Part shown: one piece after another, positions 17,277-24,064 of the stretch
Layout of the letters: every line of letters starts with the position of its first letter
Numbering within the stretch: the stretch's first letter is position 1
Assembly (NCBI GenBank): GCA_026770585.1
Contig: MU646317.1
Span: 217,267 to 241,790, forward strand
Direction of reading: 5' to 3'
Length of the DNA stretch: 24,524 nucleotides
From: Baffinella frigidus
Taxonomy: Eukaryota; Cryptophyceae; Cryptomonadales; Baffinellaceae
Made by a program: the position numbers and the translations under genes
Notes under the pieces: model-generated
The model's database searches: none
Told to the model about the DNA's origin: nothing
What the model saw: the letters and a program-made list of their open reading frames with translations, nothing else

Positions 17277-20200
17277 CTGCTCACAGAGAGAGAGATGTTG
17301 TCAATACCAACACGGCCGCCATGTTTATGTGTGCGGGAGTGAGGTGCGTGCGAGAGGGAGTGTCGACAAAGCAATAATGAACAACGCCAACGATAGAGGT
17401 GGACCCGAGAGGTGGACCCTACAAACCATAGACCAGACATCAATGAAGGAAGAGTTGTGTGCGGGAGAGAGGTGCGCGCGAGATGTTTCGATAAAACATT
17501 ATGCAGCCCCAGCAGATAAGCGTCGAAAAAAGGACCCTACGGTAGGCAATCCGTAGGGACATAGGGTTGTTCCTGCGGATATCCTAACCGATTCACACAG
17601 AGATCTTGATTGCTACCAACACGGACACCATGTTGACGGCTCCAATTCCCACCAACAATGCTCTACATGTACAAAGTGGCAATTTCAAATAGAGGGATTG
17701 ATCCGCCTCGAGTGGTTAGGGCTTCGGGGTTCGGGGTTCAGGGTTCGGGGTTCGGGGTTCGGGTTTCATTTCGGTAGATAAAGAGGAGGTTTAGGGTTTA
17801 GGGTTTAGGGTTTAGGGTTTAGGTTTTAGGGTTTAGGGTTAGGGTTTGAGGCGAGAGGGGACCTTGGGAGCGAAGAAGCGATATGCACGTGCCTGTCAGA
17901 GGGGGAGAAACACAGCTTTCGTGTGAGGGCTCTGGAACGGGTCAACAGGGCAGGCACCTGGCGTTTGTAGTATCGGTAGGAGCGGCCCATCAGGAGGCGC
18001 CGCACCGCCTCTTCCTAGAAAAGCAGTTCCCAATTCAGAATCCAAAGTTGAGTGTTTCCTGGTACAAATCTTCGCACCACCAATTTGCGTAGCTTCTTTC
18101 TACCTACCACCAGCAATCTGTAGCAGCTTCAACGGGGTCGTCCGAAGGAATAAAACACTTGTTATTCATTCCATAGGACCCTACGATAGGACGTCCATAG
18201 GGACCTAGGAGTTTCCCCAGGGTGAATAGATGGCTCATCCTGGCGTCAGTAGAATCGGTAGGCACTGCCTTTTCCTTCAAAAGAAGGGCCATCCTCAGAG
18301 GAAACCACTTCAGTGGCAAACATGTAGAAAACATCAGGTTTATCAACACTGAGCACGGTAAAGGAGAACGAGTTGCTTACGACCCTACTTTCAGACCCTG
18401 TTGCTACGTAATCAGGGATCTGGCGCCGCGCGAGGAGCGCAGCCACTCGAGGCTGGAAGAGTCAGTATTTTAAAAGTGGGGTTGTTGAATTTGTACCATC
18501 CAGGGGCGGGCTTGGTCACGTTACTGCTCGATATCGAGCAGCAACGTGACAAAACGAGACTATTTGTGTGAAAATTACTACACACCGCGCGGGGAGCTCA
18601 CAGAATACCTCAACCAAGTCCATTCTAAATCCAGTTCCGAAAAAAAGGAAGGGCACGCCAGCCCGGTGTACCTATCAAGCCGCACTTGATAACCGCACCC
18701 ACCAACCGTGTCACACGATCTGGTACAAAGTTACAGTTGCCGGTACAAAGTTACGCCGGCGGACTTATCAGGATTATACCGCGCGAGGGGTGGACATAGC
18801 ACCTCCTCTGAAACCGGCAATTGTAACTTCGTTGCCGGTACACATTCACGTTGGTATCAACATGCGAATCCCATTACGAAGAGGGGAGATCCCTCTCCCG
18901 AATCAAACAAAGTTCTCTCTTGGTAAATCAGGGTCCCTCTCGCCAAGTGAAAAAAGGTCTCTCTGTGAAAACCCGGTCGCAATCTGGTTAAAAACATGTC
19001 CCTGCCACACAGTGGGCACGCCCACAGCGTGGCAGAATGTCGTGTGGAAGACCTCGTACCGTGGAGGAAGGAATCCAACTGTTGTTATTGTCACATGTAT
19101 CATTAATGGTACAAACAACCTCGAAATCCCGATTTGGTGAAGGGCTCGTACCGTGGAGCCTGGGAGGTTCTGCCCGAGGTTGACGACCCTGATTTAGGGT
19201 TTAGTGTTCAGGGTTTAGGGTTCAGGGTTCAGGGTTTAGGGTTTTGGATTTTGGGTTTGGGTTTGGGGTTTGGGGTTTGGGGTTTCAGGTTTGGGGTTTG
19301 GGGTTTGGGGTTTGGGGCTTGGGGTTTGGGGTTTGGGGTTTGGGGTTTGGGGTTTGGGGTTTGGGGACGAACCGATCGTCCACGCCCCAGAGGAAGGTCG
19401 TCGCGAAAAACGTGCCGCCCGGCTTCAGCGTCCGATGCACCTCCTGATTTCGGGTCGAAATTTCAGGTTTCGTTTCAGGGTTCGAGGTTGCGGGTTTCAG
19501 ATTTGGGGGCCGGTGGTCGCGAAAAACACGCCCCCCCCGGCTTCAGCGTCCGATTCACCTCCTGTGAAATCACGCAAACCATCAAACGACGCCAAATGTC
19601 AACAGTTTAGCACCAGCACCGTCAACTTAGAACGTGCCCCCCGGCTTCAGCGTCCGGTACACCTCCTGCGAGGGTACCAGAAAAGGCTCAGATAGAGGTT
19701 TCGGGTTTCGGGTTTCGGGCTTCGGGTTTCAGGTATCCGGGATGCGGGGGGTTCAGGGTTTCGGGTTACAGGTTTCGGATTTCGGGTTGATTAGACCTTG
19801 AGGCCGTCCTGGACCGACGGTCAGCAGTGCAGCGCCACCCCCGCGTGAATCTCTCCACTCGGGGGCGGCGCGGTTGACTAATCCTCACAGCGTTTGTACC
19901 AGGACGCGGACGCGCCCGGGCGCGGGTTGTACCAGCAAAATTTGACTTTAGTCAACTGCATCTGGTGTTTAGGGAGTAGGATTTATGATTTGGGTTTCAA
20001 CCTTGAGGCCATCCTGGACCGACGGCCAGCAGTGGAGGGCCGCCCCCGCATGGATCGCGTCAACCGAGGCAGTGCCAAACGGCATCTTGGCCACGTCCGC
20101 GCGCACCAGGTCGAAGGTCGGCACCTGCTTAGGGCTAAGGAGTTAGACATGCACCGGGTTGCTCCGGTTTTAGGGGCTCCCTTGCGCGCCCGCCGATACT

Positions 20201-23200
20201 CTTCTTCATCTTTATTACTCTCGATACAGGTCCTAAATGAGGCCCTTGAGCCTAGCTACTGTCACGGCGGGTTTCTCATCTGTTGGCCACCAACACAAAC
20301 AAACCAGGCCTAACGCTCCTCCAAGGTTGCTGGGATTTCTCAGAGTTGACTAATGCAACAAGTTCCCGCTGGCAGTCAACTGCGGGCGCACCTTCTCTTC
20401 TACGCTGCGGCGGATCACCTCCTTGAGCAGGTTCTCCGAGAAATCTGTGGGCCGTAAGCCTCCTAGGGAAACCGGGTGTGTCCAACACCCGATTCAGGTG
20501 TGTCCAACACCGCACACGGTACCACATCTAAAACACCCTGGTACAAACACATGTATAAACCGGAGGTCTCGTCCACAATGACAGGAGGGTGAGATGCAAA
20601 TGGGGCGCACCTTCTCCTCTTCGCTGCGGCGGATGACCTCCTTGAGCATGTTCTCCGAGAAGTCCACCGCGATCACCTGTCACCGTCCAGGGCAAGCTTC
20701 AGTGTTGAGAGTCTGGGGGTTGAGGTGTAGGCTTTCAGGATTCGCTTCTCCAAGAAGTCCACCGCAATCACTTGGTGTAGGGTTTGGGGGTTAGGGTTTA
20801 GGGTTCGGGGTTAAGGATTTAGGGTGTTCAGGGGTTGGGGTATAGGGAATAGGGACCAGGGATTAGGGATGAAACAGTCCACCGCGATGACAAGCACGCG
20901 TTTTGGTGGCGAAAAGTTACAGGATGCATACCCTCCGTCGTTACTGAATGTACGCCCTTTGTTTATGGATGTGTGCCCGTCGGGGTAGGGTTTAGGGTTT
21001 AGACTTGAGGGTTTAGGGTGTGGGGTTTGAGGTGTGGGTTTCAGGGTTTAGGGTTGAGGGATTGACGTTTAGGGTTTAGGGTTTGGGTTTTAGGGACTGG
21101 GGATTAAAGTTTGGGGATTCAAGTTTAGGGCTTCGGGATTACACCGTAGGGGTTGGGGATTAAGGTTTAGGGTCTAGGATTTCAAGTTTCGGGGTTAGGG
21201 GTGTAGGGTTGGGTTAGGGTGTATTGGCTAGGGCAGAACTTGCCAAACTGTTCGCTCAACGAGACGACGCACTACCAGGCCTAACCCCTAACCCCTAATA
21301 AGTTAGTTTAGAGCTTAACCCCTAAACCCTCCTAAATTGAAGGTAAAGCCGGTTGAGTTGAGAGATTCAGGGGTTGGGGGCAGGCGGGTGTTGACCTTGC
21401 CAAACTGTTGGCTCTTAGCGAGGCGGCGCACCATGAGGCCAGACCCGCACGAGAGATCTATCACCGTGCCATTCCCCTCCCGCGCCACCTGGTTATGACA
21501 ACGACGCCTCAGCCCAAGTCGGCTTGCCGGGCGGGATGCATGCAAGTTGACATCCCGGGTTCAATTATTATGACAGCACTGCCTCAGTCGGGTTGACTGG
21601 CTTTGTTTAAGTTGGCATGCTGGCTGTGTGGCACGAAAGATGCACCACCGCACCGTTCCCCTCCCGCGCCCCCTGGAAAGGAGAAGTCAGCCGCCGAAAT
21701 AATGTCAAATTGTCAAGATGGGGCAGACAGCTGGAAACCCTAAACCTTAAACCCTAGACCCTAGACCCTCACAATTGCCCGCTGCACCGTGACCGGGTCC
21801 TGCGCCCAGGGCACGATCCTGCGCCTTGAAGGGTCACACCAACGTCAGCCACCAACCGTCACGAGCCGCGTCGAGGAAAGCAACTTCCGCTCGCTCCGTT
21901 TTGCGTCTACAGGGCGAGCTAATTCAACTTAAAAGCTACTTTAGCGAGAAGTCATCACCAGCCTGAAAAGTTCCTCGCCCTGGTACAAATCGCCAGAGTC
22001 TCGAGCTTGAAAAGTCCTGGATGGCCTAACGCGACTTTGTGGGACTGGTTGAAGGGCTTTTCGCCTTCACGCACAAGGAGACACGCTGCAACGCCCATGA
22101 TGCCGCGGCTCTGCTCTCAGCAGTGCCCGGCACCCTCCTCATCTGCGCGCTCCTCGTGGCCGATGTGTCCTCCTTCTCCTCCCCCGCCTCCCCACTCCTT
22201 GGGACGCGCCGCGTCGCCTCCTCCTCCTCCCGTTGGGTGATCCCCTCGCGCGCTTCATCACCCCGCCGCGCCCCGTTCCTCCGAATGCAGCCGGCGGGTC
22301 TCGCCGACGCCCCTCAACCCCCCGCGCAAGATGCCTGGACCGCCGCGGCTCTCTACGCGTGCCCGCAGTGCGCACTTTGCCCAAACCCCAACCGCTCAAC
22401 CCTCAGTTGACCACATACCCTAAACCCCAAACTCGAAACCCTAGACCTGGAAGAACTCCATAGCCATCTCGTACTCCTTTTCGATCCCGGAGAACCCTGC
22501 CTGCTTGAGGGTTTGGTTCCTAGGACCCTACAGTAGGAACGCAGGGCCCTACAGTAGGAACCAAACAATAAAGGTCTAGGGGTTTGAGTCTGGGGGTTTA
22601 GACCTGGAAGAACTCCATAGCCATCTCGAACTCCTTTTCGATCCCCGGGAACCCCGCCTGCTTCAGGGTTCAGGGTTCAGGGTTCAGGGTTCAGGGTTCA
22701 GGGTTCAGGGTTCAGGGTTCAGGGTTCAGGGTTCAGGGTTCAGGGTTCAGGGTTCAGGGTTTAGGGTTTAGAGTTTACCACCTACCCGCAGCTTATCGAG
22801 GGTCTTGAAACCTTTCGGATCCTCGTACAAATCCATGAAATCTCTTGACTTCACGTCCCGATGTGCCGTCAGCAATTCGTAGGTCCCTAGGACCTTGCTA
22901 CTGTCGGGTCCTAGGAATAAATCAAATTCTTTTATAAATCCCAAATCCTTGAAAGGATCCGGGAAAAGCTGCGACAAGTTGCTGGTGGTAGGGTTTACGG
23001 TTTATGGTTTATGGTTTATTATTTAGTGTTTAGGGTTTAGGGTTCAAAGAAAAAGAGAGGGTTTAAAGAGAGGGTTTAGGGTTTAGGGTTTAGTGTTTAG
23101 TGTTCAGGATTCAGGGCAGAAGAGGGCTTTTAAAAGAGGGTTTAGGGTTCTGGGGGTAGGGGTTAGGGTCCAGGGTCTAGCCTGCTTGAAGCCATCGCGC

Positions 23201-23745
23201 CACCCGCGCTCGTACAGGAAGGACAGCACGGGCGTCCGGAAAAGCTCCTGCCGCAGCGGCTGCCCGGGGAGCGGCAGCCCGCCGCCGGAGAGCGCGGCGG
23301 ACACGAGGGGGTTCTTGCGCAGATCGTCGAGGAACCGCTGCGCGTCGGTCGCCTCCACCGCGGGCGCGACGGGGGCGGTCGCGTCGGGGGTGAGGTCGGT
23401 GAAGCCTTCGTTGGTGGAGATGGGCGCTCCGCAGGAGGGGCATGAGACGTCATCCAAAGAAATGCCGCTTCCGCACTGCGGGCACGCGTAGAGAGCCGCG
23501 GCGGTCCAGGCATCTTGCGCGGGGGGTTGAGGGGCGTCGGCGAGACCCGCCGGCTGCATTCGGAGGAACGGGGCGCGGCGGGCTGATGAAGCGCGCGAGG
23601 GGATCACCCAACGGGAGGAGGAGGAGGAGGCGACGCGGCGCGTCCCAAGGAGTGGGGAGGCGGGGGAGGAGAAGGAGGACACATCGCCCACGAGGAGCGC
23701 GCAGATGAGGAGGGTGCCGGGCACTGCTGAGAGCCGCGGCATCAT
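17187..23745 (-). CDS. Plastid-type SAM-dependent methyltransferase (At1g78140/At2g41040-like)
   Basis: Nine exons, all phase 0: 23745-23182, 22657-22604 (or 22500-22447), 21488-21396, 20676-20611, 20124-20002, 19443-19369, 18014-17958, 17892-17863, 17276-17187 (TGA). Total 383 aa. Start chosen at the ATG ATG of 23745/23742; the longer open frame upstream begins with TTG. Residues 1-24 look like a signal peptide, F25 follows, then a Ser/Arg-rich leader. A zinc ribbon uses C88, C91, C102, C105. LFRTP..SFLYERGW (about 168-182) is a family signature. SAM motif I is DLSCGSG at 217-223, the acidic motif II is VIAVDFSENML at 238-248, then RADVAKMPF, HAGAALHCWPS and LKPGG. These match the Arabidopsis plastid methyltransferase family; the substrate is unknown, so a plastid location and methyl transfer are inferred. 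Confidence 0.85.
17277..17862 (-). other. Methyltransferase intron 8
   Basis: Holds AGGACCCTACGGTAGGCAAT near 17532 (hairpin family) and a near-perfect TTTAGGG array at 17790-17850. No other gene seen. Confidence 0.6.
17863..18014 (-). CDS. Methyltransferase exons 7 and 8 (possibly alternatives)
   Basis: Exon 7 18014-17958 reads EEAVRRLLMGRSYRYYKRQ. Exon 8 17892-17863 reads ARAYRFFAPK. RSYRYYKRQ and RAYRFFAPK align residue by residue, so exon 8 may be a duplicate of the exon 7 tail. Either or both could be used, as every boundary is phase 0. Arabidopsis relatives have one SRYYNY-like segment here. Confidence 0.55.
18015..19368 (-). other. Methyltransferase intron 6, 1.35 kb
   Basis: Includes AGGACCCTACGATAGGAC near 18176, a 36-bp palindrome at 18515-18550, an inverted repeat built on GGTACAAAGTTACAGTTGCC (about 18720-18842), and TTTAGGG/GGGGTTT arrays at 19193-19368. 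The 190-codon + strand open frame at 18568-19140 runs through these repeats and is not supported as a gene. Confidence 0.55.
18515..18550. repeat. 36-bp near-perfect palindrome
   Basis: GTCACGTTACTGCTCGAT then ATCGAGCAGCAACGTGAC, one mismatch, no loop. Confidence 0.75.
19369..19443 (-). CDS. Methyltransferase exon 6
   Basis: CAG|GAGGTGCATC start; 25 codons reading EVHRTLKPGGTFFATTF then LWGVDDRF; donor TTC|GTCCCC chosen because it keeps phase 0. LKPGG is the conserved turn of class I methyltransferases. Confidence 0.7.
19512..19665 (-). pseudogene. Two broken copies of exon 6
   Basis: 19665-19631 reads EVYRTLKPGGTF and then stops matching at TAA. 19561-19512 reads EVNRTLKPGG and then carries a 2-nt insertion in the G run. 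Both keep CAG|GAGGTG acceptors. They come before the intact exon in transcription order, so they could act as decoy acceptors. Confidence 0.7.
19797..19853 (-). pseudogene. Broken 3' copy of exon 5
   Basis: Reads EIHAGVALHC then TGA in place of the Trp codon, then PSVQDGLK with donor AAG|GTCTAA. Lies just downstream of the real exon 5. Confidence 0.7.
19873..19956. repeat. GTTGACTAA foldback element, 84 bp
   Basis: GTTGACTAA / TTTAGTCAAC ends with two TTGTACCAG motifs inside; relative of 3623-3707. Confidence 0.6.
20002..20124 (-). CDS. Methyltransferase exon 5
   Basis: CAG|GTGCCGACC to CTCAAG|GTTGAA; 41 codons. Contains RADVAKMPFGTASVDAIHAG and AALHCWPS, which match the post-motif II and catalytic-face region of the family closely. 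Confidence 0.85.
20392..20444 (-). pseudogene. Truncated copy of exon 4
   Basis: Reads FSENLLKEVIRRSVEEK with an intact donor AAG|GTGCGC but lacks the first 13 nt (VIAVD); a CAG sits at the truncation. Confidence 0.7.
20611..20676 (-). CDS. Methyltransferase exon 4
   Basis: ACAG|GTGATCGCG to GAGAAG|GTGCGC; 22 codons reading VIAVDFSENMLKEVIRRSEE then EK. The Asp of AVDFS is expected to bind the SAM ribose. Confidence 0.85.
20745..20891 (-). pseudogene. Two 5' fragments of exon 4
   Basis: 20771-20745 reads VIAVDFLEK but its acceptor AG is lost (CCAA|GTG). 20891-20877 reads only VIAVD. Both lie upstream of the real exon in transcription order. Confidence 0.65.
20892..21238 (-). other. Part of methyltransferase intron 3
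   Basis: TTTAGGG, TTTGGGG and looser variants in sense-strand CCCTAAA orientation; no exon apart from the noted fragments. Confidence 0.6.
21239..21281 (-). pseudogene. 3' copy of exon 3
   Basis: Matches the GGCCTCATGGTGCGCCGCCT to TTTGGCAAG end of exon 3 but with a 2-nt deletion, and the donor is TT in place of GT. Confidence 0.65.
21396..21488 (-). CDS. Methyltransferase exon 3 (SAM motif I)
   Basis: ACCAG|GTGGCGCG to GGCAAG|GTCAAC; 31 codons. VIDLSCGSGLMVRRLAKS holds the glycine-rich SAM loop; Arabidopsis relatives have VDVSCGSGLFSR. Confidence 0.85.
21630..21672 (-). pseudogene. 5' copy of exon 3
   Basis: CCAG then GAREGNGAVVHLSC: keeps the start of exon 3 but stops at the glycine loop. 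Intron sequence next to it (TTATGACAGCACTGCCTCAG) is also a copy of that beside exon 3. Confidence 0.65.
21777..22372. repeat. Inverted duplication, left arm (promoter plus 5' ends of two genes)
   Basis: Near-exact reverse complement of 23472-24064. It carries a copy of the first codons of the desaturase (start changed ATG to ATC at 21815-21817), the whole divergent promoter region, and methyltransferase exon 1 up to the first CPQC. It lies inside methyltransferase intron 2 in the opposite orientation to its host gene. Confidence 0.9.
22097..22372 (+). pseudogene. Inverted partial copy of methyltransferase exon 1
   Basis: Starts ATGATGCCGCGGCTC like the real gene, but a 5-nt insertion (CTCTGCTCTCAG against CTCTCAG) shifts the frame within the signal peptide. 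It ends abruptly at the zinc-ribbon codons and runs into telomere-like sequence. Confidence 0.8.
22447..22500 (-). CDS. Second intact copy of exon 2 (exon 2b)
   Basis: 18 codons AGFSGIEKEYEMAMEFFQ with intact CAG|G acceptor and CAG|GTCTAG donor. Differs from exon 2a by Pro to Ser and Phe to Tyr. The family normally has GFPG, so 2a is closer to ancestral. Confidence 0.65.
22514..22562. repeat. CCTAGG/CTACAGTAGG hairpin between exons 2a and 2b
   Basis: GGTTCCTAGGACCCTACAGT ... AGGAACC with two direct CCCTACAGTAGGAAC units. Confidence 0.6.
22604..22657 (-). CDS. Methyltransferase exon 2 (exon 2a)
   Basis: 18 codons AGFPGIEKEFEMAMEFFQ, GCAG|GCGGGG acceptor, CAG|GTCTAA donor, phase 0. Continues the SFLYERGW..GFKQ segment of exon 1 as in Arabidopsis relatives. 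Confidence 0.85.
22658..23181 (-). other. Methyltransferase intron 1 (GC-AG type)
   Basis: Begins GCTAGACC and ends AAGCAG. AAGCAGGC occurs at both exon-intron borders, an 8-bp direct repeat (10 bp, TCAAGCAGGC, against exon 2b). Contains TTTAGGG arrays and a CCTAGGACC hairpin at about 22885-22915. Confidence 0.7.
22662..22759. repeat. Perfect (TTCAGGG)14 array
   Basis: Fourteen identical heptamers, a single-base variant of TTTAGGG, directly upstream (in gene sense) of the exon 2a acceptor. Confidence 0.9.
23182..23745 (-). CDS. Methyltransferase exon 1 (leader, zinc ribbon)
   Basis: 188 codons. Signal-like MMPRLSAVPGTLLICALLVG, then DVSSF, then a Ser/Arg-rich leader; CPQC...CPSC zinc ribbon; Ala/Pro-rich linker with FTDLT; ends RTPVLSFLYERGWRDGFKQ. 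The out-of-frame GC-rich open frames overlapping it are shadows. Confidence 0.85.
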
Positions 23746-24064
23746 GGGCGTTGCAGCGTGTCTCCTTGTGCGTGAAGGCGAAAAGCCCTTCAAGCAGTCC
23801 CACAAAGTCGCGTTAGGCCATCGAGGACTTTTCAAGCTCGAGACTCTGGCGATTTGTAGCAGGGCGAGGAACTTTTCAGGCTGGTGATGACTTCTCGCTA
23901 AAATAGCTTTTAAGTTGAATTAGCTCGCTCGACGCAAAACGGAGCGAGCGGACGTTGCTTTCCTCGACGCGGCTCGTGACGGTTGGTGGCTGCTGACGTT
24001 GGTGTGACCCTTCAAGGGGCAGGATGGTGCCCTGGGCGCAGGACCCGGTGTCGGTGCAGCGGGC
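23472..24064. repeat. Inverted duplication, right arm (parental copy)
   Basis: Partner of 21777-22372. This copy keeps both start codons and both reading frames, so it is taken as the source. Confidence 0.9.
23746..24023. promoter_or_regulatory. Divergent promoter region, 278 bp
   Basis: Separates the ATG of the methyltransferase (minus) from the ATG of the desaturase (plus), so both promoters and 5' leaders must fit here. A hairpin GCTCGCTC/GAGCGAGC lies at 23923-23949. No TATA box stands out; AATAGCTTTTAAGTTGAATT is the only AT-rich stretch. Shared control of both genes is possible but only inferred. Confidence 0.6.

Noticed and set aside
18568-19140. 190-codon + strand open frame
   Set aside because: It runs through inverted repeats in a methyltransferase intron, has no domain sign, and is antisense to the host gene.
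19134-19695. Open frames rich in GFGVWGLGF repeats
   Set aside because: They are translations of GGGGTTT/TTTAGGG heptamers in intron 6 and read into exon 6 copies on the wrong strand. The same applies to similar frames near 4833-5716 and 6906-7297.
22007-22463. Independent + strand gene at 22007-22410
   Set aside because: It is the inverted copy of methyltransferase exon 1, frameshifted by 5 nt and truncated at the zinc ribbon.
22662-22759. CRISPR array or true telomere end
   Set aside because: It is a gapless heptamer tandem without spacers, lying inside an intron with genes on both sides.
23745-23835. A longer N-terminus for the methyltransferase beginning at 23835
   Set aside because: The frame there opens with TTG, not ATG. 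The first in-frame ATG pair at 23745/23742 gives a clean signal-like start.
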